A stretch of DNA of 64,000 nucleotides from positions 62,001 to 126,000 of the forward strand of contig NZ_JALHQD010000006.1 in the NCBI RefSeq assembly GCF_022842145.1. The letters run 5' to 3'. A model generated the notes under the pieces. The model did no database searches. It was not told the DNA's origin and was given only the letters and a program-made list of their open reading frames with translations. Shown here piece by piece: positions 38,774 to 47,669 of this stretch. How positions within the stretch are numbered: position 1 is the first letter of the stretch; each line of letters opens with the position of its first letter. The translations under genes and the position numbers were made by a program. Source of the DNA: Tabrizicola sp. (GTDB taxonomy: Bacteria; Pseudomonadota; Alphaproteobacteria; Rhodobacterales; Rhodobacteraceae).

Positions 38774-39963
38774 TTGAGGACTCCCGTGACGTGTCCGGCC
38801 TTGGAGAAGGCGTCGAGGGCGAAGTCGAGGTCGGCTTGGATGAGGGCGGCGTTCATCTGGGTGCGGATGCGCGCCTGGCCTTTGGGGACGACCGGGAAGA
38901 AGAAGGGGGCGACGTGGACGCCACGAGTGTTCAGATCGGCGGCCATAGCTTGCGCGAGTTTGGCGTCACCCAGCATGACGGGAATGATCGGGTGCGCGCC
39001 GGGCAGGAGGGTGAAGCCTGCTTCGGTGAGGCCCTTGCGCCAGTATTCCGCGTTCTGGGCAAGTTTTGCGCGGAGATCGTCGGCGGCCTCCACGATGTCG
39101 AGGGCGGCGAGGGCGGCCCCGACGACGGCGGGGGGAAGAGCATTGGAGAAAAGGTAGGGCCGGGCGCGCTGGCGGAGAAGGTCGATCACGGGCTGCGGGC
39201 CGGCGATGTAGCCGCCGAGCGCGCCGCCGAGGGCCTTGCCGAGGGTGCCGGTGAGGATCTCTACGGTGACGCCGGCGCGGGCCGGGGTGCCTGCGCCCCT
39301 GGGACCGGTGAAACCGGTGGCGTGGCAGTCGTCGACCATGACCATCGCGCCGTATTGGTCGGCGAGGGCGCGGATGGCGGGGAGGTTGGCGTAGTAGCCG
39401 TCCATCGAGAAGACGCCGTCGGTGGCGATCAGGATGAAGCGGGCGCCGTCGGCTTTGGCGGCTTTCAGCTGGGCTTCAAGGTCCACCATGTCGCTGTTGG
39501 CATAGCGGTAGCGTTTCGCCTTGCACAGGCGGATGCCGTCGATGATCGAGGCGTGGTTCAGCGCGTCGGAGATGACGGCGTCTTCGGGGCCGAGAAGGGG
39601 TTCGAAGAGGCCGCCGTTGGCGTCGAAGCAGGCGGCGAAAAGGATGCTGTCGTCGTGGCCGAGGTATTGGGCGAGGCGAGTCTCAAGTCGGCGGTGCAGG
39701 TCTTGCGTGCCGCAGATGAAGCGGACCGAGGCCATGCCGAAGCCGTGGTCGTCCATCGCCTGTTTGGCGGCGGCGATCAGGCGGGGGTCGTCCGCAAGGC
39801 CGAGGTAGTTGTTGGCGCAGAGGTTCAGCATTTCGCGACCGGCCATCTGCACATGGGCGCCTTGCGCGCTGGTGATGAGGCGTTCGCGTTTCATCAGGCC
39901 GTCGGCCTCGATCCCTTGAAGCGTCGCGGTGATGTGGTCGAGGAAGGCCGTAGTTTCCGTCAT
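38770..39963 (-). CDS. kbl: glycine C-acetyltransferase (2-amino-3-ketobutyrate CoA ligase)
   Basis: PLP-dependent alpha-oxoamine synthase (397 aa) splitting 2-amino-3-ketobutyrate with CoA into glycine and acetyl-CoA. Seen are [15 protein letters not shown], the aspartate/histidine block [16 protein letters not shown], and the PLP lysine in [15 protein letters not shown]. First gene of the kbl-tdh operon; the XRE-cupin regulator gene lies upstream on the same strand, 84 bases away. Confidence 0.97.
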   Translation of the reverse strand: MTETTAFLDHITATLQGIEADGLMKRERLITSAQGAHVQMAGREMLNLCANNYLGLADDPRLIAAAKQAMDDHGFGMASVRFICGTQDLHRRLETRLAQYLGHDDSILFAACFDANGGLFEPLLGPEDAVISDALNHASIIDGIRLCKAKRYRYANSDMVDLEAQLKAAKADGARFILIATDGVFSMDGYYANLPAIRALADQYGAMVMVDDCHATGFTGPRGAGTPARAGVTVEILTGTLGKALGGALGGYIAGPQPVIDLLRQRARPYLFSNALPPAVVGAALAALDIVEAADDLRAKLAQNAEYWRKGLTEAGFTLLPGAHPIIPVMLGDAKLAQAMAADLNTRGVHVAPFFFPVVPKGQARIRTQMNAALIQADLDFALDAFSKAGHVTGVLK

Positions 39964-40047
39964 GGCAGAACCCTTTCCGGTTTGGCGGAAATTCGCAGAT
40001 CAGCGGCGGTGTGTCAACTTGACGGAGGGGTTCCGCCATGTTGGAAG

Positions 40048-40599
40048 TCAGCTGTCCTGGACGATCAGGATGGCGCGGGCGGCGCCGTCGGCGGCGATCT
40101 GGTGCGGGCGGTCGGCGGGGTAGCGCGCGACGTCTCCCGGTTGAAGGTGGTCGGTGGCGTCTCCGCTGGTGACGGCGAGGCGGCCTTCGAGGACCGTCAG
40201 ATGCTCGCGGCAGCCGGGGGAGTGGGGGTCGGAGGTGAGATTGGCGCCGGGGGCGAAGGCCAGTTCGTAGACTTCGTGCCGGCCGACGGATTCAGGGGCG
40301 GAGAGGATGCGGATGGTGACGCCGGCGCGCTGGATCACCGGGGCGGCGGCGGCGCGGGTGACGGCGATGCCGGGGGCGGGGCGGCCTTCCAGAAGGCCGG
40401 CGAAGTCAAGCTGGAGGGCTTGGGTCAGCGCCCAGAGCGTGGCGACGGTGGGGGAGGATTCGCCGCGCTCGATCTGGCTGACCATGGACCGGGAGACGCC
40501 GGAGAGCTTGGCGGCGGCGTCGAGGCTGAGGCCCCGGGCTTTGCGCGCAGTGCGGAGCGAGGCGGCGAGGCGGTCGTGGATGTCGGAGCGGTCGGCCAT
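40048..40599 (-). CDS. XRE-family regulator with cupin domain
   Basis: 183-residue transcription factor with an N-terminal lambda-type helix-turn-helix (about 10-65: LRTARKARGLSLDAAAKLSGV) and a C-terminal cupin sensor (about 110-180: EHLTVLEGRLAV, GDVARYPADRPHQI). Such regulators often respond to amino acids or their breakdown products. It is directly upstream of kbl-tdh on the same strand, suggesting control of threonine use, an inference from position. ATG at 40599 starts at the domain. Confidence 0.9.
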   Translation of the reverse strand: MADRSDIHDRLAASLRTARKARGLSLDAAAKLSGVSRSMVSQIERGESSPTVATLWALTQALQLDFAGLLEGRPAPGIAVTRAAAAPVIQRAGVTIRILSAPESVGRHEVYELAFAPGANLTSDPHSPGCREHLTVLEGRLAVTSGDATDHLQPGDVARYPADRPHQIAADGAARAILIVQDS

Positions 40600-40706
40600 G
40601 CGGGCATGGTGGCGGGGAAGGTGCGGGGCGTCAATCTTCGGGGTTCGCGCGTCGTTCGACTTCATGGCGCCTCGCTGGAAGCCGAAGGCGCAGGAGGAGC
40701 GGTTCG

Positions 40707-42113
40707 TCAGGTGCCGCAGAAGGTGACGTAGGGACCAAAGCCGGTGGGGGCGGGGAGCATGTAGGGCTCGGATTCGGTGTAGGGCCGCTGGATGGCGGAC
40801 AGGAGGGCGTGGAAGGGCGCCATGTTGGCGTCGGTGGCGGCGGTCAGGGCGGCCTCGACGTTGTGATTGCGGGGGATGACCGCGGGGTTCACCGCGGCAA
40901 GGCGCTGGGCTGCGCCTTCGCCAGCGCGGGCACGCCAGCGGGGGAGCCATGCTTCCATTTTCGTGAAGTCGTCGAAGAGGGGGCGGAGGGCTGCTTCGTC
41001 GGCGAGGCGGCGGAAGGTCAGGGTCCAGTCGGCGCCTTCCATTGCGGTCATGAGGTCATCGGCCAGCGCCGCGTCGCCCTCGTCTTCGCCAAGAAGGCCG
41101 AGCTTGCGGCGCATGACGGTCAGCCATTCCGTGCGGTAGTGTCCGGCGATGCCGACGAGACGGTCGTTGGCAATCTCGATGGCTTTTTCCCGCGACGCAT
41201 CAAGCAGCGGGATCAGCGTTTCGGCCAGACGCGCCAGGTTCCAGCCCAGAATCAGCGGCTGGTTGGCATAGGCATAGCGGCCCTGGTGGTCGATGGAGGA
41301 AAACACGGTGCCGGGCGCATAGGTTTCCATGAAGGCGCAGGGACCGTAGTCGATGGTTTCGCCCGAGATGGCCATGTTGTCGGTGTTCATCACACCGTGG
41401 ATGAAGCCAAGGCCCATCCATTCGGCGATGAGCCGCGCCTGCCGGGCGATCACCGCGTCCAGAAGGGCGACGTAGGGGTTCGCGGCCTTGGCAAGGTCGG
41501 GATAGTGCCGGGCGATGGCGTAATCGGCGAGCGCCCTGACCTGGGCCTCTTCGCCCCGGGCGGCGAAGAACTGGAACGTGCCGACGCGGAGGTGACTGGC
41601 TGCGACACGGGCCAGGACCGCCCCGGGCAGCTTCGTCTCGCGCCAGACCTCTTCCCCCGTGGCCACCACGGCCAGCGACCGGGTGGTGGGGACGCCCGCG
41701 GCGGCCATGAATTCGGAGATCAGATATTCGCGCAGCATCGGGCCGATGGCAGCCTTGCCGTCGCCGCCGCGCGAAAACGGGGTGCGGCCGGAGCCCTTGA
41801 GCTGGATGTCGAAGCGGCGGCCATCGGGAGTGAGGATCTCGCCCAGAAGATGCGCGCGGCCGTCCCCCAACTGGGGCGAGAAGCCACCGAACTGGTGCCC
41901 GGCATAGGCCTGGGCGATCGGCTCGGCCCCCGGGGGAACCTGCGCGCCCGAGAACCAGTCCCGCGCCTCGTCGTCGGAGAGGGCGAGGTTCAACTCGGCG
42001 GCAAGGGGCCGGTTCAGAACCAGAAGCCGCGGGGCAGGGGCCGGGTCAGGGGCTGCGCGCAGATAGGTGCCGGGCAGGTCGCGCGCATAGCTGTGGTCGA
42101 AGGCGATGGTCAT
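40707..42113 (-). CDS. selO: protein adenylyltransferase SelO (YdiU)
   Basis: Pseudokinase-fold enzyme (468 aa) that transfers AMP to Ser/Thr/Tyr residues, linked to redox and stress responses. Motifs seen are AYAGHQFGGFSPQLGDGRAHLLGE, LKGSGRTPFSRGGDGKAAIGP (read in two parts), FIHGVMNTDNMAISGETIDYGPCAF with the metal ligands, and YANQP. The C-terminal Cys (FCGT) matches the redox disulfide Cys in SelO proteins. Isolated gene, downstream of tRNA-Pro and upstream of the XRE-cupin gene. Confidence 0.95.
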   Translation of the reverse strand: MTIAFDHSYARDLPGTYLRAAPDPAPAPRLLVLNRPLAAELNLALSDDEARDWFSGAQVPPGAEPIAQAYAGHQFGGFSPQLGDGRAHLLGEILTPDGRRFDIQLKGSGRTPFSRGGDGKAAIGPMLREYLISEFMAAAGVPTTRSLAVVATGEEVWRETKLPGAVLARVAASHLRVGTFQFFAARGEEAQVRALADYAIARHYPDLAKAANPYVALLDAVIARQARLIAEWMGLGFIHGVMNTDNMAISGETIDYGPCAFMETYAPGTVFSSIDHQGRYAYANQPLILGWNLARLAETLIPLLDASREKAIEIANDRLVGIAGHYRTEWLTVMRRKLGLLGEDEGDAALADDLMTAMEGADWTLTFRRLADEAALRPLFDDFTKMEAWLPRWRARAGEGAAQRLAAVNPAVIPRNHNVEAALTAATDANMAPFHALLSAIQRPYTESEPYMLPAPTGFGPYVTFCGT

Positions 42114-42344
42114 CGGTGTATTTCCAGGCGCGGGATTCCTAGGTCACAGATAGGCCGGATGACCGGGGGCGCAAGCGGCGTATCTGAGTTCCGCACGGAA
42201 CGCGGCGGAAAACCCGCACCATGACCACCCGCCACGCGAACGCGATCCGGCTGTCCTTGTTTCCGGATCGGCGAACCGTCGGGCTTCAGGGGATGACCGA
42301 AGCGGTCCGGCCCAAAGCGAGAAACCAGGTGTGAAAGGTGGAAG

Positions 42345-42421
42345 TGGTCGGGGCGGAGGGATTCGAACTCTCGACCTACGGTACCCAAAACCGTCGCGCT
42401 ACCAGGCTGCGCTACGCCCCG
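42345..42421 (-). tRNA. tRNA-Pro (anticodon UGG)
   Basis: 77 bases including an encoded CCA. The acceptor stem is CGGGGCG / CGCCCCG; the anticodon stem ACGGT / ACCGT encloses loop TTTGGGT, giving anticodon TGG; the T-loop is GTTCGAATC. The 5' end is at 42421. Confidence 0.97.
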
Positions 42422-42462
42422 ACTGTCGCCCCTTTACCCGGTGCGAACGGGAATGAAAAGCC

Positions 42463-42930
42463 TTAGCCGTCGCAAGACCACGCAGCAGTTTCGGACGGGA
42501 TTGCGGGGTGGCGCAAGACGGTGCCGGGGCCGATCCCCAGCTTCGAGGCCAGCCCGGCGTTGATCTCCAGCACGAATTGCACGCCTTCGCCGCCGTCGAT
42601 GGGCGTCAGGTCGCCCGGGACGGCCCCGGAATGCACGCGGGTGACGGTCCCCGAGGCGTCGGCAAACACCATGTCCAGCGGAATCAGGGTGTTCTTCATC
42701 CAGAAGCTGACCCGACGGGGCATCTCGTAGACGAAAAGCATGCCCGAAGCGGGCGCAAGCTCGGTCCGGAACATAAGCCCCTGCGCCCGCTCTTCGCCGT
42801 CGTCGGCCACTTCGACGGCAAAGCTTTCCTTGCCGCCTTCCCAGCGCAGGTCCAGCCGACCCGGCGCACAGGCGGCTTGCGCCCAGGCCGAACCCGGCAG
42901 AACCGCAGCAAGGACAAGCGCGCGCAGCAT
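42463..42930 (-). CDS. DUF192 exported protein
   Basis: 155-residue DUF192 protein with a signal peptide (about 1-19, AWA-QA). The family pattern is clear: AQGLMFRTELAPASGMLFVY, then VSFWMKNTLIPLDMVFAD and VLEINAGLASKLGI. Function unknown in the family, though it is widespread. The ATG at 42930 is three bases from the stop of the cold-shock gene, so they form an operon. tRNA-Pro follows downstream on the same strand. Confidence 0.9.
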   Translation of the reverse strand: MLRALVLAAVLPGSAWAQAACAPGRLDLRWEGGKESFAVEVADDGEERAQGLMFRTELAPASGMLFVYEMPRRVSFWMKNTLIPLDMVFADASGTVTRVHSGAVPGDLTPIDGGEGVQFVLEINAGLASKLGIGPGTVLRHPAIPSETAAWSCDG

Positions 42931-42932
42931 GT

Positions 42933-43466
42933 TCAGCCCTTCTCTCTCGCGGCGGCTTCCCAGGACACGACCTGGATGGCCATCCGGCCCCGCTTGCCTT
43001 CGATGATGCGCAAAGCCACGCCTTCGCCGGCCTGAAGGTCGGCAAAGCCCGAAACGCGCAGCACCTCGGCGTGGATGAACACATCCTCGGGCTTGCCGAA
43101 GACGTTGGCAAAGCCGAAGCCCTTGCCCTTGTCGAACCACTTCACCCGCGCAGCCTCGAGCGGCAGCGCAAGAATGTCTGCGCTGACCATCTCGGCCGCA
43201 TCGTCGCCGAAGGGCACGACAATGCCTTCCGGTGGATCGATACGAACCACTTCCACGGCTTGCACACCGCGCTGCGTCTTTTGAACGCGGACTTCTATGC
43301 CCGCACCATCTGCTACTGACCCCTGCCCGAAGTTCCGAAGAACGTTCGCGTGCAGGAGAATATCTGCATCCGTCTGGTCTGACACGATGAAACCAAAACC
43401 CTTGGAAGGATCAAACCACTTAACGCGACCATGCACGATCTGCATGACCTCATCTTCTTCCGACAT
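42933..43466 (-). CDS. tandem cold-shock domain protein
   Basis: Protein of 177 residues with two cold-shock domains, each bearing RNP1-like motifs: VKWFDPSKGFGFIV with DILLHANVL (about 15-40), and VKWFDKGKGFGFANV with DVFIHAEVL (about 108-140). These bind single-stranded nucleic acid as RNA chaperones. The two-domain form is common in alphaproteobacteria. AGAAGG lies before the ATG. The 116-base upstream region to pdxH is AT-richer and presumably holds the promoter. Confidence 0.93.
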   Translation of the reverse strand: MSEEDEVMQIVHGRVKWFDPSKGFGFIVSDQTDADILLHANVLRNFGQGSVADGAGIEVRVQKTQRGVQAVEVVRIDPPEGIVVPFGDDAAEMVSADILALPLEAARVKWFDKGKGFGFANVFGKPEDVFIHAEVLRVSGFADLQAGEGVALRIIEGKRGRMAIQVVSWEAAAREKG

Positions 43467-43582
43467 TTACAGAGCCTTCTCCCCAGAATGAGCCCTAAGG
43501 GGCACAGATGGTGCGAAAGTTAACCGGGGATCAAGGGCAAATGTGCCGGTTCGTTGCATAAAATCTGACAAGTGCCGGAATC

Positions 43583-44185
43583 CTAGGGATTCAATCTTGT
43601 GACCTTCCAATCGTCGGAATGCGTGGGACGATCCCAGCGAAACCGGTCGTGCAGCCGGAAAGGGCCGTCGGCCCAGAATTCGATCTCGACCGGCCGGATC
43701 CGGAATCCGCCCCAGAACGGTGGGCGCGGCGGATTCGTCCCCTTGGTCAGCGCGTGCTTGGCCGCTTCGGCCATCAGCGCCTCCCGCGAGGAGAGGGGTT
43801 GCGACTGCTGGCTGGCCCAGGCGCCGATGCGGGACTTGAGGCTGCGGCTGGTATAGTATTCGTCCGCCTTCGGCCCTTCCTCGCGGGTGACGGTGCCCCG
43901 CACGCGGATCTGGCGGCGCAGGGACTTCCAGTGCAGCACGAAGGCCGCCTTGCCCGCTGCATCGATCTCTTGGCCCTTTTTCGAGGTGTAGTTCGTGTAG
44001 AAGACGAAGGCGTCCGCCTCGATCTCTTTCAGCAGGACCATGCGGACATTCGGCAGTCCGTCGTCGTCCACCGTGGCCAGCGCGATGGCATTCGGGTCGT
44101 TCGGCTCGGAGGCTTCGGCCTCGGTCAGCCAGGCCTGGGCCAAGGCAAAGGGGTCGCTGCCCGCGAATATGCCCGTACGGTCCAT
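43583..44185 (-). CDS. pdxH: pyridoxamine 5'-phosphate oxidase
   Basis: FMN enzyme (200 aa) that oxidises pyridoxine or pyridoxamine phosphate to PLP. Motifs: [40 protein letters not shown], and the C-terminal signature [16 protein letters not shown] ending TRLNP. ATG at 44185 has AAGGAG upstream. Divergent from fabI. Confidence 0.97.
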   Translation of the reverse strand: MDRTGIFAGSDPFALAQAWLTEAEASEPNDPNAIALATVDDDGLPNVRMVLLKEIEADAFVFYTNYTSKKGQEIDAAGKAAFVLHWKSLRRQIRVRGTVTREEGPKADEYYTSRSLKSRIGAWASQQSQPLSSREALMAEAAKHALTKGTNPPRPPFWGGFRIRPVEIEFWADGPFRLHDRFRWDRPTHSDDWKVTRLNP

Positions 44186-44282
44186 GTGAGACTCCTTCCA
44201 TGGCGGTGAGGACCTGCCTTGAAGGGCGGCCCCGCTTCGCCTACACGTCATTGCCAATGAAAAGGTGGGCGAGGGGTGAGGA

Positions 44283-45113
44283 ATGTCAACTGGACTTATG
44301 CAGGGCAAGCGCGGCCTGATCATGGGGCTGGCGAACGACAAGTCCATCGCATGGGGCATCGCCCAGGCCGTGGCGGCCCAGGGGGCGACGCTGGCGTTCA
44401 GTTACCAGGGCGAGGCGCTGAAGAAGCGGGTCGAGCCCTTGGCGGCAAGTCTGGGCAAGCCGATGCTGTTCGAATGCGACGTCGCCAGTGACGACAGCAT
44501 CGATGCGCTGTTCACCGGACTGAAGGCGGAATGGGGGCAGATCGACTTTCTGGTCCACGCCATCGGGTTTGCCGACAAGAACGAATTGCGCGGCCGCTAC
44601 GTGGATACCTCGCGCGCCGGGTTTGCGCTGGCGATGGACATCTCGGTCTATTCCTTCACCGCCGTCTGCCAGCGGGCGGCGGCGATGATGGGGCCGGGGG
44701 GAAGCCTGCTGACCCTGACCTACTTCGGCGCGGAAAAGGTCATGCCGCATTACAACGTGATGGGCGTGGCGAAGGCCGGGCTTGAGGCTTCGGTGAAGTA
44801 CCTGGCCGAGGATCTGGGCAAGGACGGCATCCGCGTCAACGCGATCTCGGCCGGCCCGATCAAGACGCTGGCCGCCAGCGGGATCGGCGATTTCCGCTAC
44901 ATCATGCGTTGGAATGAACTCAACTCGCCCCTGCGCCGCAACGTGACCCAGGAAGAGGTGGGCAAGGCCGCGCTTTACCTTCTGTCAGACCTTGGCAGCG
45001 GCACGACGGGCGAGAACCTGCACGTCGACGCGGGCTACCATGTGGTCGGCATGAAGGCGATCGACGCGCCGGACATCGACATCGTCACCGGCAAGAAAGA
45101 GGGCGGCCAGTGA
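44283..45113 (+). CDS. fabI: enoyl-ACP reductase FabI
   Basis: NADH-dependent reductase of fatty-acid elongation (276 aa), target of triclosan. Short-chain-dehydrogenase fold with [14 protein letters not shown] at the cofactor site and the Tyr-x6-Lys active site in [22 protein letters not shown], followed by [24 protein letters not shown] precedes ATG 44283. First of a plus-strand series with the LysE exporter and gpt genes. Confidence 0.97.
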   Translation: MSTGLMQGKRGLIMGLANDKSIAWGIAQAVAAQGATLAFSYQGEALKKRVEPLAASLGKPMLFECDVASDDSIDALFTGLKAEWGQIDFLVHAIGFADKNELRGRYVDTSRAGFALAMDISVYSFTAVCQRAAAMMGPGGSLLTLTYFGAEKVMPHYNVMGVAKAGLEASVKYLAEDLGKDGIRVNAISAGPIKTLAASGIGDFRYIMRWNELNSPLRRNVTQEEVGKAALYLLSDLGSGTTGENLHVDAGYHVVGMKAIDAPDIDIVTGKKEGGQ

Positions 45114-45126
45114 GCCGCGCCCGCGC

Positions 45127-45741
45127 ATGAGCCTGGCGGCCTTCCTGGCCTTTGCCGGGCTGGTCCTGTTCGCCGTGGTCTCTCCCGGTCCCGCCGTCCT
45201 GATGTCGGCCCGCACGGGCTTGAGCGAGGGCTTCCGCACCGGCGTCATGCTGGCGCTGGGCATCGCTTCGGGGGCGGTCTTCTGGGCGCTGGCGGCGATG
45301 TTCGGATTGCACCTGATCTTCGACGCGGCGCCATCGCTGCTTTGGGCGCTGAAGATCGGCGGGGCGGCCTACCTTCTGTGGATGGCCTGGCACCTCTGGA
45401 GCGATGCGAAAACGCCTTTCATCGCCGAGGACGCGCGCCCGGTCCCACGGTCGCCCTTCGCGGCTTACCGGCTTGGCCTGTGGACCAATCTGTCGAACCC
45501 CAAGGCCGTGGTGATCTATTCCTCGATCTTCCTTGGCACCATCCGTCCGGAAACGCCGACCTGGATCCTGATCACCCTGATCCTGATGATCCTGGTGATG
45601 GAGACCGCCTGGAACAGCCTTGTCGCCCGCATCTTCTCGCTGGAGCGGACGCGGTCGACCTATATCAGCCTGAAAACCGTGATCGACCGCTGCTTCGGCG
45701 CTGCGCTTGCGCTGCTCGGCGTCAAGATCGTCGCCACCTGA
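45127..45741 (+). CDS. LysE-family amino-acid exporter
   Basis: Membrane protein (204 aa) of the LysE/RhtB family with five to six helices; family start [21 protein letters not shown] and central [12 protein letters not shown] and [15 protein letters not shown] are typical. Exports amino acids or homoserine-lactone-like compounds; substrate unknown. Starts 13 bases past fabI and ends 10 bases before gpt. Confidence 0.92.
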   Translation: MSLAAFLAFAGLVLFAVVSPGPAVLMSARTGLSEGFRTGVMLALGIASGAVFWALAAMFGLHLIFDAAPSLLWALKIGGAAYLLWMAWHLWSDAKTPFIAEDARPVPRSPFAAYRLGLWTNLSNPKAVVIYSSIFLGTIRPETPTWILITLILMILVMETAWNSLVARIFSLERTRSTYISLKTVIDRCFGAALALLGVKIVAT

Positions 45742-45751
45742 GGAGACACCC

Positions 45752-46276
45752 ATGTCCGCCGAACGCCTGCCGCATGAAAAAGGGTTTCACGTCAGCTGGG
45801 ACCAGATCCACCGCGACGCGCGTGCGCTGGCCTGGCGGCTGGACGGCAAGGGACCGGGCGAGGGCGGGACCTGGAAAGCGGTCGTCGGGATCACGCGCGG
45901 CGGTCTGGTTCCGGCGATGATCGTTAGCCGGGAGCTGGACATCCGCGTCGTCGACTCCATTTCAGTGAAATCCTACCACTCGGGCGGCGGCAAGGCTGAC
46001 CAGCGGCGCGAAGCCCAGGTCATCAAGGCCCCGCAGGCCGAGATCATGGGCGACGGGACGGGCGTGCTGATCGTCGACGACCTGGTGGACAGCGGCCGGA
46101 CGCTGGAACTGATCCGCAGCCTGTATCCCAAGGCGCATTTCGCTTGCGTCTATGCCAAGCCCGAGGGCGAAAAGCAGGCCGATACCTACATCACCAGTGT
46201 CAGCCAGGACACCTGGATCTTCTTTCCCTGGGACATGGCGCTGCAATATGTCCAGCCGATGCGCGGGGCTGACTGA
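45752..46276 (+). CDS. gpt: xanthine-guanine phosphoribosyltransferase
   Basis: Purine salvage enzyme (174 aa) attaching phosphoribose to xanthine or guanine. The PRPP-binding motif [15 protein letters not shown] and the flexible-loop [15 protein letters not shown] are clear, ending with the IFFPWDMAL base-binding region. GAGGAG lies before ATG 45752; longer frames enter the LysE gene. Confidence 0.93.
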   Translation: MSAERLPHEKGFHVSWDQIHRDARALAWRLDGKGPGEGGTWKAVVGITRGGLVPAMIVSRELDIRVVDSISVKSYHSGGGKADQRREAQVIKAPQAEIMGDGTGVLIVDDLVDSGRTLELIRSLYPKAHFACVYAKPEGEKQADTYITSVSQDTWIFFPWDMALQYVQPMRGAD

Positions 46277-46279
46277 CCG

Positions 46280-46346
46280 CTCCTCGTCGCATTCCATGCG
46301 CTCGTCGCCGGGCGCTATCACGACGAGAAGCGAAGCGCACGAGGAG
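46280..46346 (+). repeat. CTCCTCGT-type palindromic intergenic element
   Basis: Outer arms CTCCTCGT (46280-46287) and ACGAGGAG (46339-46346) enclose an inner GCTCGTCG / CGACGAG pair. The 3' arm doubles as the GAGGAG ribosome site of the following aminotransferase gene. A similar design occurs at 51081-51126. Confidence 0.6.
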
Positions 46347-46354
46347 TTGCCCCG

Positions 46355-47533
46355 TTGACCCTGCCCCTGAACCCTGCCTTCGCCGCGACCGAACCGCCCC
46401 CGGTGATGGAGGCGCGGCGCTGGATCCAAGGCGTCAGCTTTCCCGCCGACCGCCCGCTGATCAACATCAGCCAGGCCGCACCGGTGGAAAGTCCGCCGCT
46501 GGGCCTGCGGCAGGCACTGGCAGACGCTGCGCTGAACAACCCGGATGCGCACCTTTACGGCCCGGTTCTTGGCCTTCCTGCGCTGCGGGAGGAAATCGCG
46601 ACGCAGTGGTCGACCCTGTACGGAGGCAGCATCGCCTCCGAACAGGTGGCGATCACGCAGGGCTGCAACCAGGCTTTCTGCACGGTGATGGCGACGCTGG
46701 CCGGGCCGGGGGATGAGGTGATCCTGCCGACGCCGTGGTATTTCAATCACAAGATGTGGCTTGACATGTCCTCGGTGAAGACCGTGGCGCTGGATTCCGG
46801 CCCGACCCTGATCCCCTCGGCCGAAGCGGCTGCCGCGCTGATCTCCGACCGCACCCGCGCCATCGTTCTGGTCAGCCCGAACAATCCGGGCGGGGTCGAA
46901 TATCCGGCCGAGACGCTGGCGGCGTTCCGTGACCTGTGCCGCGCGAAGGGCCTTGCCCTGATCGTGGACGAGACCTACCGCGACTTCGACAGCCGGACCG
47001 GCGCGCCGCATGACCTGTTCCAGGACCCGGATTGGGCTGACACGCTGATCCAGCTTTACAGCTTCTCCAAGGCCTACCGGCTGACCGGGCACCGGGTGGG
47101 GGCCGTTGTCGCATCGACTGCGCGGCTGGCCGAGGTCGAAAAATTCCTGGATACCGTGGCGATCTGCCCCAGCCAGCTGGGCCAGATCGGTGCCTTGTGG
47201 GGCATGCGGAACCTGGCCCAGTGGCTGGCGGGGGAGCGGGACGAGATCCTGTCCCGCCGCCGCGCGATGGCCGAGGGCTTCAAGACCCTGCCGGGTTGGA
47301 AGCTTCTGGGCTGCGGCGCCTACTTTGCCTATGTCGAGCACCCGTTCGACATGGCCAGTGACGCCTTGTGCAAGCGGCTGGTGACCGAGGCCTCGCTCTT
47401 GATGCTGCCGGGGACGATGTTCCAGCCGGAGGGTTCAGCCGCGGGGAAACGCCAGATCCGCATCGCCTTTGCCAACGTGGATGCAACCGGCATCGCCGAG
47501 GTGATCCGCCGCTTGCAGGGCTTCCGGCCCTGA
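46355..47533 (+). CDS. PLP-dependent class I/II aminotransferase
   Basis: Fold I aminotransferase (392 aa). PLP lysine is in YSFSKAYRLTGHRVG; other anchors are ALREEIATQWSTLYGG, VSPNNPGGVEYP and DETYRDF. Start is a TTG at 46355, with GAGGAG eight bases upstream; no in-frame ATG is near. Substrate not clear: relatives include aspartate/tyrosine-type and arginine-pathway enzymes. Downstream of gpt, 137 bases before the foldase gene. Confidence 0.88.
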   Translation: MTLPLNPAFAATEPPPVMEARRWIQGVSFPADRPLINISQAAPVESPPLGLRQALADAALNNPDAHLYGPVLGLPALREEIATQWSTLYGGSIASEQVAITQGCNQAFCTVMATLAGPGDEVILPTPWYFNHKMWLDMSSVKTVALDSGPTLIPSAEAAAALISDRTRAIVLVSPNNPGGVEYPAETLAAFRDLCRAKGLALIVDETYRDFDSRTGAPHDLFQDPDWADTLIQLYSFSKAYRLTGHRVGAVVASTARLAEVEKFLDTVAICPSQLGQIGALWGMRNLAQWLAGERDEILSRRRAMAEGFKTLPGWKLLGCGAYFAYVEHPFDMASDALCKRLVTEASLLMLPGTMFQPEGSAAGKRQIRIAFANVDATGIAEVIRRLQGFRP

Positions 47534-47669
47534 CAGGCCCGTGACCGGGAGCGCAACCGGGGGCTGGACCGGGGCGTGTCCGGGGGCCGGGGCGGGCGAT
47601 CTTGATCTTGCCCCCCTGCGGGGTTCCCACTATGCACCTGATCCATAACCAATCAGAGGGCCCGAACTC

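Noticed and set aside
38791-40731. 646-codon plus-strand frame opposite kbl and the XRE-cupin gene
   Set aside because: Antisense shadow of two confidently identified genes; Gly/Val/Glu-rich low-complexity translation.
42110-42388. 92-codon frame ending near selO
   Set aside because: Its beginning (VGREFESLRPD) is translation of tRNA-Pro, a well-known false gene pattern.
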